A DNA stretch of 64,000 nt, from positions 1,770,001-1,834,000 of the forward strand of contig NZ_CP038440.1 in NCBI RefSeq assembly GCF_004683885.1, written 5' to 3'. A model generated the notes under the pieces. It did no database searches, was not told where the DNA came from, and saw only the letters and a program-made list of their open reading frames with translations. The stretch is from Brevundimonas sp. MF30-B. GTDB taxonomy: Bacteria > Pseudomonadota > Alphaproteobacteria > Caulobacterales > Caulobacteraceae. A program made the translations under genes and the position numbers. This document shows positions 56,831 through 64,000 of the stretch, piece after piece. The first letter of the stretch is position 1. The number at the start of each line of letters is the position of its first letter.

Positions 56831-58132
56831 ATGACCGAACAAGCCAAACCCGCCGGATCGGCGACCCTCTCCTATGGCGACAAGAGCGTCGATCTGCCGG
56901 TGCTGGGGGGCTCGACGGGCCCTGACGTCATCGACATCCGCAAGCTGTACGCCGGCACGGGCGCCTTCACCTTTGATCCCGGCTTCACCTCGACCGCCTC
57001 GTGTGAATCGGCCCTGACTTACATCGACGGCGACGCCGGCGTCCTGCTGCACCGCGGCTATCCGATCGACCAGCTGGCCGAGAAGTCGAACTTCATCGAA
57101 GTCTGCCATCTGCTGCTGCACGGCGAACTGCCGACGGCCGAGCAGTTCGAGGCCTTCGAAAACAGCGTCACCATGCACACGATGCTGCATTCGCAGTTCG
57201 ACCGCTTCTTCGAGGGCTTCCGTCGCGACGCCCACCCGATGGCGATCATGGTCGGCACCGTCGGCGCCCTGTCGGCCTTCTATCACGACAGCCTGGACAT
57301 CCATGATCCGGTCCAGCGCAACATCTCCGCCATCCGCCTGATCGCCAAGATGCCGACGATCGCGGCGCGCGCCTACAAATACCACATCGGCCAGCCCTTC
57401 GTTTCGCCGCGCAACGACCTGTCGTACGCCGAGAACTTCCTGCGCATGTGCTTCGCCGTGCCAGCCGAGGACTATGTGGTCGATCCGGCGCTGGTGCGCG
57501 CCATGGACCGCATCTTCACCCTGCACGCCGACCACGAGCAGAACGCCTCCACCTCCACGGTGCGTCTGGCCGGTTCGTCGGGCGCCAATCCGTTCGCCTG
57601 CATCGCCGCGGGCATCGCCTGCCTGTGGGGCCCGTCGCACGGCGGCGCCAACGAAGAGGCGCTGACGATGCTCAAGGAGATCGGCACCCCGGACAAGATC
57701 CCGGAGTTCATCCAGGGCGTGAAGGATCGCAAGTACAAGCTGATGGGCTTCGGCCACCGCGTGTACAAGAACTACGACCCGCGCGCGAAGGTCATGCAGC
57801 AGTCGGCCTACGAAGTGCTGGCCGCCACCGGCCGCGAGAATGATCCGCTGTTCCAAGTTGCCAAGGAGCTGGAGAAGGTCGCGCTGCAGGACGAGTATTT
57901 CACCTCGCGCAAGCTGTTCCCGAACGTGGACTTCTATTCGGGCATCACCCTGTCGGCGATGGGCTTCCCGACCTCGATGTTCACCGTCCTGTTCGCCCTG
58001 GCCCGCACCGTCGGGTGGATCGCGCAATGGCAGGAAATGATGGCCGACCCGTCGCAGAAGATCGGTCGCCCGCGCCAGCTTTACACCGGCCCGACCGAGC
58101 GCGACTACGTGCCGATCGACCAGCGCGGCTAA
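56831..58132 (+). CDS. gltA: Citrate synthase
   Basis: GltA condenses acetyl-CoA with oxaloacetate at the entry of the TCA cycle. The 433-residue type I (hexameric, NADH-regulated class) enzyme has [20 protein letters not shown] and [13 protein letters not shown] near the N-terminus, catalytic histidines in [13 protein letters not shown] and [15 protein letters not shown], and the Asp region [22 protein letters not shown] 56831 has AGGGG five bases upstream; ATG 56828 is in frame but too close to it. A bidirectional terminator follows. Confidence 0.97.
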   Translation: MTEQAKPAGSATLSYGDKSVDLPVLGGSTGPDVIDIRKLYAGTGAFTFDPGFTSTASCESALTYIDGDAGVLLHRGYPIDQLAEKSNFIEVCHLLLHGELPTAEQFEAFENSVTMHTMLHSQFDRFFEGFRRDAHPMAIMVGTVGALSAFYHDSLDIHDPVQRNISAIRLIAKMPTIAARAYKYHIGQPFVSPRNDLSYAENFLRMCFAVPAEDYVVDPALVRAMDRIFTLHADHEQNASTSTVRLAGSSGANPFACIAAGIACLWGPSHGGANEEALTMLKEIGTPDKIPEFIQGVKDRKYKLMGFGHRVYKNYDPRAKVMQQSAYEVLAATGRENDPLFQVAKELEKVALQDEYFTSRKLFPNVDFYSGITLSAMGFPTSMFTVLFALARTVGWIAQWQEMMADPSQKIGRPRQLYTGPTERDYVPIDQRG

Positions 58133-58155
58133 GACGCCGACACGTCCGAAAGCAA

Positions 58156-58190
58156 AACGCCGGGGTGAAAGCCCCGGCGTTTTTTTCTTG
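58156..58190. terminator. Bidirectional rho-independent terminator between gltA and the lpx operon
   Basis: AACGCCGGGG (58156-58165) pairs with CCCCGGCGTT (58172-58181) around a TGAAAG loop. A T-run follows on the plus strand, and TTTTGCTTT follows on the minus strand, so one stem can end both convergent transcripts. Confidence 0.93.
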
Positions 58191-58197
58191 TCTGAAC

Positions 58198-58584
58198 TCA
58201 GTCGATCGCGCGGGTGACCAGGTCGCGCCAGGCGGGGTCGGCAGCGTCCACCAGATCCACGTCGTCGATCAGAGCCACGGCCGAGCCGCCGTCCGGCAGG
58301 ATCAGGCCGAGCACCTCCATGCTCTCGCCGTCCGGGCCCAGATGGCTTTCGGCCTGAACGGCGACGGCCGCCTGCTCGCCGTCATCCTCCCACCAGATCA
58401 GGGGCTGCGGCAGATGCATGTCGATGATCCGCGCGTCGTCGGTGTCGCCCAGGGCGAAGACGGCCAGGCCGGCCTGGACGTCATCCAGCGTCGCCACCCG
58501 ATCGGTGAACGGTTTGAGCCGCGACCAGTCGTCGACGTCATAGCCGCCGCCGTCCATCTCCAGGTCGTCCACATCGTCCGTCAT
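58198..58584 (-). CDS. Acidic protein of unknown function at the end of the lpx operon
   Basis: This 128-residue, strongly acidic soluble protein begins MTDDVDDLEMDGGGYDVDDW and includes PQPLIWWEDDGEQAAVAV and ILPDGGSAVALIDDVDLVD. It has no signal peptide, membrane segment or known motif that I recognise. Its ATG overlaps the lpxB stop (ATGA), so it is translated with the lipid A genes and is the last gene before the terminator. Function unknown. Confidence 0.75.
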   Translation of the reverse strand: MTDDVDDLEMDGGGYDVDDWSRLKPFTDRVATLDDVQAGLAVFALGDTDDARIIDMHLPQPLIWWEDDGEQAAVAVQAESHLGPDGESMEVLGLILPDGGSAVALIDDVDLVDAADPAWRDLVTRAID

Positions 58585-59750
58585 GACGTCTTCCGTTCAG
58601 AGATGACCTTCAGCACCGCCTCGGCCGCCAGACCGGATGGGTCGGCGCCTTCGCCGCCCATCAGGGCCAAGGCCTCGGTCTGTTCTCGCGACTGGGCCGC
58701 GGCGGCGTCAGGATCGGTCAGCAGGCGGCCGACAGCCTGAGCCAGCGCGTCGGGCGTCGCCTCGTGCTGGATGAACTCGGGCGCGATCCGGCGGTCGGCG
58801 GCTATGTTGAACAGGGTCACGTGCTTGGCCGTAACCAGCCGCTTCATCAGCGCGTAGCTGAGGCCGTCGATCCTGTAGGCGATGACCATGGGTGCCCCGG
58901 CGAGCGCCAGTTCTGTCGAGACCGTGCCGCTCGTGGCCAGGGCAACGGTGGCGGCGCGCATGGCGTCGTACTTCTCCGCCTCCGCGACCAGGTGCACGCG
59001 GAAGGGCCAGGCCGCCACGCGGCCGCGCACATCCTCCGCCACGGTCCCGGCCGCGACCACGGCGACCTCCAGGCCGGGAAGCTGCGCCTTCAGCCTCTGA
59101 ACCGTCGCCTCATAAACGGGCGTCATCCGATTGATTTCACTAGGTCGGCTTCCGGGCAGGACCAGAAGCAAAGGCGCAGCCCGGCCAATCCCGCGCCGGG
59201 CTCGGAAGGCGTCGCCGTCCGCGCCGCTCATGTCCACATGAAGCGCCGACGAGCCGACGACCGTGGTCGCTAGTCCCGCCTTCTCGAACCACGGCGCGTC
59301 GAAGGCGTAGAGCGCCAGCAGGTGATCGACAGCGCCGGCCAGCGTCTTGGCCCGCCCCGGCCGCGAGGCCCAGACCTGGGGCCCGACGTATTTGATCAAC
59401 GGCGTGTCAGGGTCCGCGGCGCGAACAGCCTTTGCCACGCGGATGGTGAACCCCCAGCTGTCGATCAGCACCACGGCGTCGGGCCGCTCGCGCGCCGCCA
59501 AGGCCGCCGTCTCCGCGACGCGCTTCTTGACCAGGCCATAGGCGCGCAGGCCCTCGATCCAGCCCAGGATGGACAGTTCGGCGACGTCGAAAGGGCTGAC
59601 AATGCCCTCGGCCGCCATCTTCGGTCCGCCGACGCCCACAAAGGTCACGCCGTCGCCCAGGCGGGCCTTCAGCTCCCGCGCCAGGCCTGCGCCCAAGGCG
59701 TCGCCCGACGCTTCGGCGGCCACCAGCATGATCTTCAGCGGCGGCGTCAC
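58581..59750 (-). CDS. lpxB: Lipid-A-disaccharide synthase
   Basis: LpxB joins lipid X to UDP-diacylglucosamine, forming the lipid A disaccharide on the inner face of the inner membrane. The 389-residue GT19 glycosyltransferase has MLVAAEASGDALGAGLAREL, FVGVGGPKMAAEG, LLLVLPGSRPSEINRM and the nucleotide-binding region LATSGTVSTELALAGAPMVI. The start is GTG 59750, overlapping the lpxI stop by four bases. Confidence 0.96.
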   Translation of the reverse strand: MTPPLKIMLVAAEASGDALGAGLARELKARLGDGVTFVGVGGPKMAAEGIVSPFDVAELSILGWIEGLRAYGLVKKRVAETAALAARERPDAVVLIDSWGFTIRVAKAVRAADPDTPLIKYVGPQVWASRPGRAKTLAGAVDHLLALYAFDAPWFEKAGLATTVVGSSALHVDMSGADGDAFRARRGIGRAAPLLLVLPGSRPSEINRMTPVYEATVQRLKAQLPGLEVAVVAAGTVAEDVRGRVAAWPFRVHLVAEAEKYDAMRAATVALATSGTVSTELALAGAPMVIAYRIDGLSYALMKRLVTAKHVTLFNIAADRRIAPEFIQHEATPDALAQAVGRLLTDPDAAAAQSREQTEALALMGGEGADPSGLAAEAVLKVISERKTS

Positions 59751-60583
59751 CGGCCTTCGCCCCAGACGAACAGGCCCAATCGGTCGGCTGCCTCGATCAC
59801 GCCCGCGCGGTCGATCAGGATCAGTCGCCCAGCCACGCCGGCCACGCCGGCCAGCCCGGCGGCAGCCGCCAACTCGATCGTGCGAGGACCGATCACCGGC
59901 ATGTCGACGCGCAGGTCCTGGATCGGCTTGGGGGCCTTGGCCAAGGCGCCCTTGCGGTCGGTCTCGGACCCGCGCAGGTCGGCAGGCAGGCCGGCGACAC
60001 GGCCCAGCATGGCGTCAGTGCCCTCCTGCGCTTCGACGGCCAGCACCAAGCCGTCGCATACGACGGCCCCCTGTCCGATATCCAGTTCGCCTGACTTTTC
60101 AGCGACGTGGATCGCTTTCTTCAAGTCTTCGATCTGGGAGGGCGCGGGCGTGACGACGCTAAGCGCACCAGCCGGAAGGAGGTCGCCCCCTAATAAGTCG
60201 TCGGCGCCTTCGACCCTGAACCCCTCGGCTTCGAAGACCGACAGGATCTTGCGCAACAGGGCGTCGTCGCCCTGGGTCGCCGCCTTGACGATGCCGGGCA
60301 ACAGGGTCGCGCCCTTGAAATCCGGCTTCAGCGTTTTGAAGTCGGGTCGACTGACGATGCCGGCCAGGCACACCGCGCCGCAGCCCTGGACCTTCAGCGC
60401 CTTCAGGATCGCGCCGATCTGGGCCATGCCGAAATCGTCGCCGGGCCAGCGCGCCAGGTGCGGATCGGCAAACCCGTCCAGCCGCACGATGTAGAAGGCC
60501 CGCCCCTCGGCCTCGCAGCGCTGGGCCACCGCCAAGGGCAGGCCGCCGCCGCCGGCGATCAGCCCCAGTTTGGGCGCGCTCAT
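59747..60583 (-). CDS. lpxI: UDP-2,3-diacylglucosamine pyrophosphatase LpxI
   Basis: LpxI hydrolyses UDP-2,3-diacylglucosamine to lipid X and replaces LpxH in alphaproteobacteria. The 278-residue protein has LGLIAGGGGLPLAVAQRCEA, GMAQIGAILKALK, VCLAGIVSRPDFKTL, DIGQGAVVCDGLVLAVEAQEGTD split over the two subdomains, and the C-terminal DMPVIGPRTIELAAAAGLAG. ATG 60583 overlaps the lpxA stop (ATGA). Two consecutive TTA leucine codons (plus-strand 60191-60196) are unusual in such GC-rich DNA. Confidence 0.95.
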   Translation of the reverse strand: MSAPKLGLIAGGGGLPLAVAQRCEAEGRAFYIVRLDGFADPHLARWPGDDFGMAQIGAILKALKVQGCGAVCLAGIVSRPDFKTLKPDFKGATLLPGIVKAATQGDDALLRKILSVFEAEGFRVEGADDLLGGDLLPAGALSVVTPAPSQIEDLKKAIHVAEKSGELDIGQGAVVCDGLVLAVEAQEGTDAMLGRVAGLPADLRGSETDRKGALAKAPKPIQDLRVDMPVIGPRTIELAAAAGLAGVAGVAGRLILIDRAGVIEAADRLGLFVWGEGR

Positions 60584-61368
60584 TCCGCGTTCGGCAGGCA
60601 TAGCGGCCGTTTGCCGCCCGCCCGGATGAAGTCGAGGATCTCGGTGATTTCGGCCAGATCGCCGTACTGGCTCTGCGTCGCCGCCAGACGCCCAGCGAAC
60701 TCGCCCTCGCCTTCGAACAGCTCGCGATAGGCGGCCAGCAGTCGCCGGATCTGGGCCTTGTCGTAACCCTTGCGCTTCAGCCCGATCAGGTTCAACCCGC
60801 GCAGCCTGGCGTGATTGCCCCAGGCGGAGCCGTAGGGAATCACATCGCGCGTCACCGCCGCCAGTCCGCCGATAATGGCGCCCTGCCCGACCCGCCCGTT
60901 CTGGTGGACCGCGCACAGGCCGCCCAGGAACACCCGGTCTCCGATCGAGGCGTGGCCGCCCAGCGTGGCGTTGTTGGCCATGACGACATTGTCGCCCACC
61001 ACGCAGTCGTGGCCGACGTGCGCGCCCGTCATGAACAGGTTGTTGGAGCCCACCACGGTGACGCCCGTCCCCTGCGGCGTGCCCCGGTTGAAGGTGCAGT
61101 GCTCCCGGATCAGGTTGTTCGATCCGATCTCCAGCCGAACGGGCTCGCCCTTGTAGCCATTGTGCTGTGGGTCGCCGCCGATGACGGCGAAGGGATGGAT
61201 GGTGGTCCCGGCCCCGACGGTCGTGTCCTGCTGGATCACCACATGGCTGGCCAGGCGCACGCCCTCCGACAGGACCACGCCGGGTCCGACCACGCACCAC
61301 GGGCCGATCTCGACGCCTGCCGCCAGTTCGGCCGAGGCGTCCACCTGGGCTGTGGGATGAACGGCCAT
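60580..61368 (-). CDS. lpxA: UDP-N-acetylglucosamine acyltransferase
   Basis: LpxA adds the first acyl chain to UDP-GlcNAc. The 262-residue protein is a left-handed beta helix of hexapeptide repeats (VEIGPWCVVGPGVVLSEG onward), with the catalytic histidine in GAHVGHDCVVGDN and GDPQHNGYKGEP at the substrate loop. The C-terminal helical domain starts at RLRGLNLIGLKRKGY. The start at 61368 shares one base with the fabZ stop. Confidence 0.96.
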   Translation of the reverse strand: MAVHPTAQVDASAELAAGVEIGPWCVVGPGVVLSEGVRLASHVVIQQDTTVGAGTTIHPFAVIGGDPQHNGYKGEPVRLEIGSNNLIREHCTFNRGTPQGTGVTVVGSNNLFMTGAHVGHDCVVGDNVVMANNATLGGHASIGDRVFLGGLCAVHQNGRVGQGAIIGGLAAVTRDVIPYGSAWGNHARLRGLNLIGLKRKGYDKAQIRRLLAAYRELFEGEGEFAGRLAATQSQYGDLAEITEILDFIRAGGKRPLCLPNAE

Positions 61369-61832
61369 CAGCTCGCCGGCTGATCCACGGTGACGACCAT
61401 GGCCATGAACTCGGCCTCGGCCGCCAGCTTGCCGTCGATAAAGGTCTCGCCCCGGAATTTGTAGGCGTCGCCGCGCGCGCGGATCACCTTGACCTCCATG
61501 CGCAGCTGATCGCCCGGCCTCGCCGGCTTGCGGAACCGCACACCGTCGATCGACATGAACATGATGACCTTGTCGGCCACGGCCACGTCCATCGACTTGG
61601 ACATCAGCAACGCGCCGGTCTGGGCCATGGCTTCGACGATCAGCACGCCGGGCATGACCGGATCGATCGGGAAGTGGCCGGGAAAGAAGGGCTCGTTGTG
61701 GCTGACGTTCTTGATGCCGGTGATCGAGGTCGCCGCAACGAAGTTCTCGGCCTTGTCGACCAGCAGGAAGGGATAGCGGTGCGGCAGCCGCCGCATCACC
61801 TCGGCGTAGTCGATCTTGGCCTCTTCGCTCAT
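61368..61832 (-). CDS. fabZ: 3-hydroxyacyl-ACP dehydratase FabZ
   Basis: FabZ dehydrates hydroxyacyl-ACP in fatty acid elongation and competes with LpxA and LpxD for hydroxyacyl-ACP. The 154-residue hot-dog fold has LPHRYPFLLVDKAENF and the active-site FFPGHFPIDPVMPGVLIVEA, holding the catalytic His and Glu. ATG 61832 overlaps the lpxD stop (ATGA). Its place between lpxD and lpxA matches the classic cluster. Confidence 0.97.
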   Translation of the reverse strand: MSEEAKIDYAEVMRRLPHRYPFLLVDKAENFVAATSITGIKNVSHNEPFFPGHFPIDPVMPGVLIVEAMAQTGALLMSKSMDVAVADKVIMFMSIDGVRFRKPARPGDQLRMEVKVIRARGDAYKFRGETFIDGKLAAEAEFMAMVVTVDQPAS

Positions 61833-62848
61833 CCGGCTGATTCCCTGGGCGTCTTCTTCTGACCGACCTGTTTGGCCAGCCAGACGGCCTCGCGCAAGGA
61901 CTGACGGATGGGTTTGGCGGGATAGCCCGACCAAGTCTCGCCCGGCGGAATGTCGGCCAGAACACCGCCGCCGGCCGCGACGCGGGCGCCTTCGCCGATG
62001 GTGATGTGGTCACCCACGCCCGCCCGGCCGCCGAACATGACGTTGTCGCCCGTCGTCACTGAACCCGCTATTCCCGTATGGCCGGCGAGCAGATTGTTGC
62101 GGCCGATGACGCAGTTGTGGCCGATCATCACCAGATTATCGATCTTGGTGTTTTCGCCGATGACCGTGTCGTCATAGGCCCCGCGGTCGATGCAGCTGTT
62201 GGCGCCGACCGTCACCCCGTCCTGCAGGATGACCCGGCCCAGCTGCGGAATATCGATCGGCCCGCTGCGCGACACCGCCGCGCCAAAGCCCTGTTCGCCA
62301 ATGCGGGCGCCTGAGAGCAACTTCACCCGATCCCCGATCAAGGCGAAACCGATGGAGACATTGGCGCCGATCCAGCAATTCCGGCCGATCTGGACGCCGG
62401 GCCCGATCACGGTGTTGGCGCCGACCCGCGTGCCGCGCCCGATGCGAACGCCCGCGCCCAGCACCACGCCCGGCGCGATCAGAACGCTGTCGTCCTCCGC
62501 CGCTTCCGCAGGGTCGACCCCCGCTTCCAGCTCTATCGGGGCATGCAGAAGCGCCGACGCTCTAGCCCAGGCGGCCTGGGGTTCTCGAGAGACTATGACC
62601 GCCGCGCCCGAAGGCGCTTGGTCCGCCATGTCCGGATGCAGGATGACGCAACCCGCGCTCGTCCCGGCCAGAGCCGAGACATGTTTGCGGTCCGACAGAA
62701 ACGCGATCGCGCCCTCATCCGCTTCGGACAAGGGCGCGACCTGACGAATGGTCCGATCCCGGCCCCTCGTCGCCGTTTCGCCGATATGCTCGGCGATCTG
62801 ACCGACGCTCAGCGCCGGCCGGGTTTCGAAGAAGCGGGGATCAGGCAC
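61829..62848 (-). CDS. lpxD: UDP-3-O-acylglucosamine N-acyltransferase
   Basis: LpxD adds the second (N-linked) acyl chain. The 339-residue protein has an N-terminal uridine-binding domain (LSEADEGAIAFLSDRKHV) and a long hexapeptide-repeat helix (VVLGAGVRIGRGTRVGANTV), with the catalytic histidine in NLVMIGHNCVIGRNN and AGHTGIAGSV. The start is GTG 62848, two bases after the ompH stop, with no clear ribosome binding site, which points to translational coupling. Confidence 0.96.
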   Translation of the reverse strand: MPDPRFFETRPALSVGQIAEHIGETATRGRDRTIRQVAPLSEADEGAIAFLSDRKHVSALAGTSAGCVILHPDMADQAPSGAAVIVSREPQAAWARASALLHAPIELEAGVDPAEAAEDDSVLIAPGVVLGAGVRIGRGTRVGANTVIGPGVQIGRNCWIGANVSIGFALIGDRVKLLSGARIGEQGFGAAVSRSGPIDIPQLGRVILQDGVTVGANSCIDRGAYDDTVIGENTKIDNLVMIGHNCVIGRNNLLAGHTGIAGSVTTGDNVMFGGRAGVGDHITIGEGARVAAGGGVLADIPPGETWSGYPAKPIRQSLREAVWLAKQVGQKKTPRESAG

Positions 62849-62850
62849 GC

Positions 62851-63450
62851 TTACTGCTGCTGAGCTTGGGCCGGGACTTGCAGACGGTTGAAGCTCAGGG
62901 TCGGCAGGGCGGTGTTCAGGCGCTGAATCACCAGGTCGGTGACTTCCATGGCCGGGTTCAGCACGAAGACGCTTTCGCGGTCCAGCAGGATGCCGCAGCC
63001 GCGCTCTTGGTAAACCTGGATGAGGATCGGCTCGACCGCGTTCGAGATCAGGCGGCGCTGCTCGGCCAGGGTGTAGCGCAGCTCGTTCTCGCGCGTCTGC
63101 TCCAGTTGTTGAGCTTCATTGACGCGTTGCTGCAGCTGTTGACGACGCTGATTGGCTTGGTCAGCCGGCAGGCTCGCGCCGGCGGCTTGCAGCTGCTGAG
63201 CCTCGTTCTGAATGGTCGTGGCGTAGGGCGCGAGCTCGGCCTGAACTTCCTGCGCCAGTTGCTGCATGCGGTTGTTGACCGCCTGTCCCACCGTAGATTG
63301 AGCCAGCATGCGGTCGTTGTAGAAGACGCAGACGCCCGCGATCACGGGGCCGGGGTTGGTCAGGCCTGCGGGCTGCTGGGCCTGTTGCGCATAGGCGCTG
63401 CTGCTGGCGATTGCGGTGAAGGCGGCGACGCCGATGGCGATGGACTTCAT
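62851..63450 (-). CDS. ompH: OmpH/Skp family periplasmic chaperone
   Basis: This 199-residue Skp-like chaperone protects unfolded outer-membrane proteins on the way to BamA. It has a signal peptide (MKSIAIGVAAFTAIASSSAYAQ), a beta-strand core (VCVFYNDRMLAQSTVGQAV), and a long Gln-rich helical hairpin (QQLQQRVNEAQQLEQTRENE). The end is rich in Gln (VPAQAQQQ). It sits between bamA and lpxD, the standard order. Confidence 0.92.
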   Translation of the reverse strand: MKSIAIGVAAFTAIASSSAYAQQAQQPAGLTNPGPVIAGVCVFYNDRMLAQSTVGQAVNNRMQQLAQEVQAELAPYATTIQNEAQQLQAAGASLPADQANQRRQQLQQRVNEAQQLEQTRENELRYTLAEQRRLISNAVEPILIQVYQERGCGILLDRESVFVLNPAMEVTDLVIQRLNTALPTLSFNRLQVPAQAQQQ

Positions 63451-63485
63451 GGTCTTGGTCTACCTCTGATGCGGCTGAGCCGCGC

Positions 63486-64000
63486 TTAAAACTGTGTGGA
63501 CGTCGAGAAGCGGAAGCCTTCGGTGCGGTCGTAATCTTCCCTGGCGAGCAGCTTGGAGAAGTCGAACCGGATCGGGCCCATCGGCGAACGCCAATGGATG
63601 CTGACGCCCGCAGAGGCGCGCAAGGCCAAATTGTCGGCGATTTGAGGATCACGCAGCCCCTCTGACGTCAATGTGTAGCGATTATCCAACGACCCGAGGG
63701 TGCCGACGTCGGCGAACAGCGAGGTGCGGATGCCGTACTCCTCGGGCAAGCCGTTGGGTAAGGTCAGCTCTGCCGTCCCGATGGCGTAGAAGTTGCCGCC
63801 CAAGGAGTCGTTGGTTCTCAGATCCCGCGGACCCATGCCCGCATTCTCGAAGCCGCGGAAGCTATTGCCGCCCTTGAAGAAGCGATCATTGATCCTCACG
63901 GGATCGCCGCCCCAGCCCGAAACGTAACCGGTCGAGCCCTGTAGGGTTACAATCCACCTGGGCGTGAAACCCCAGTGCCATGCGCCGTCGATCTCGGTCT
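63486..64000 (-). CDS. bamA: Outer-membrane assembly factor BamA (N-terminal part outside window)
   Basis: Only the C-terminal 170 or so residues of the barrel are present; the frame is open to the window edge. Features are NDRFFKGGNSFRGFENAGMG (the conserved L6-loop RGF region), TAELTLPNGLPEEYGIRTSL, and the final strands ASAGVSIHWRSPMGPIRFDF and EGFRFSTSTQF, ending in the terminal Phe signal. BamA folds other outer-membrane proteins. It is the first visible gene of the bamA-ompH-lpx block and lies 35 bases upstream of ompH. Confidence 0.95.
   Translation of the reverse strand, partial: TEIDGAWHWGFTPRWIVTLQGSTGYVSGWGGDPVRINDRFFKGGNSFRGFENAGMGPRDLRTNDSLGGNFYAIGTAELTLPNGLPEEYGIRTSLFADVGTLGSLDNRYTLTSEGLRDPQIADNLALRASAGVSIHWRSPMGPIRFDFSKLLAREDYDRTEGFRFSTSTQF

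Overview
The window is high-GC, tightly packed chromosomal DNA from an alphaproteobacterium of the order Caulobacterales, most likely Brevundimonas or a near relative. The order assignment rests on a PopZ polar organiser next to valS, a PopA-like receptor next to mfd, a lipoyl-bearing E1-beta (PdhB) with a DUF5076 gene inside the pdh operon, LpxI instead of LpxH, and GTTC-N7-GTTC SOS boxes. The genus is an inference. I see no rRNA or tRNA gene, CRISPR array, insertion sequence, prophage or integrase: this is a core-genome stretch.

Layout. 0-7 kb: 3' part of a TolC-type outer-membrane channel, popZ with a strong terminator, valS-tlyA, and a photolyase on the minus strand. 7-11.5 kb: inner-core LPS sugar operon kdsA-hldE-hldD followed by a DUF3089 protein. 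11.5-19 kb: recG, sdhE-mfd and a PopA-like degenerate GGDEF protein. 19-24 kb: YihY-family membrane protein, TusA-like protein, CinA/PncC, a membrane protein fused to a spermidine-synthase-like domain, and bifunctional ispDF. 24-30 kb: dusB-ntrY-ntrX-dat, which lacks the ntrB and ntrC genes usually found between dusB and ntrY and lacks hfq-hflX after dat. 30-37 kb (minus strand): eno, ftsB, pdhA-pdhB-DUF5076-pdhC and lpdA. 37-42.5 kb (minus): two tandem paralogous lipoproteins, rpmF, two acetyltransferases, an FAD oxidoreductase, a COQ10/RatA-like protein and lipA. 42.6-49.7 kb: Aas-type acyl-ACP synthetase, DoxX, DODA-type dioxygenase, WrbA, an HExxH protein, a VanY-type peptidase, an MFS carrier, mazG and a 52-residue membrane protein. 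50-53 kb: trpGDC, then lexA behind two SOS boxes. 53-58 kb: comEC, gltX, gltA with a bidirectional terminator. 58-64 kb (minus): bamA-ompH-lpxD-fabZ-lpxA-lpxI-lpxB plus a small acidic protein, nearly every junction overlapping.

How the genes work together. Two separate blocks serve the outer membrane: KDO and heptose supply at 7-11 kb, and lipid A synthesis with outer-membrane protein assembly at 58-64 kb. Pyruvate metabolism is gathered at 30-37 kb (enolase, then the whole pyruvate dehydrogenase complex), with lipoate synthase nearby and citrate synthase at 57 kb. DNA repair genes (photolyase, recG, mfd, lexA) and polarity or cell-cycle genes (popZ, popA-like, ftsB) are scattered through the window.

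I did not find a convincing wholly new multi-gene system. The points most worth a second look are the ntrBC-less dusB-ntrYX cluster, the PopA-like protein with a lost active site but intact c-di-GMP inhibitory site, the double SOS operator at lexA, a DUF3089 protein lacking its nucleophile serine, the unlisted 52-residue membrane protein, the overlapping HExxH/VanY pair, and the tandem lipoprotein pair.
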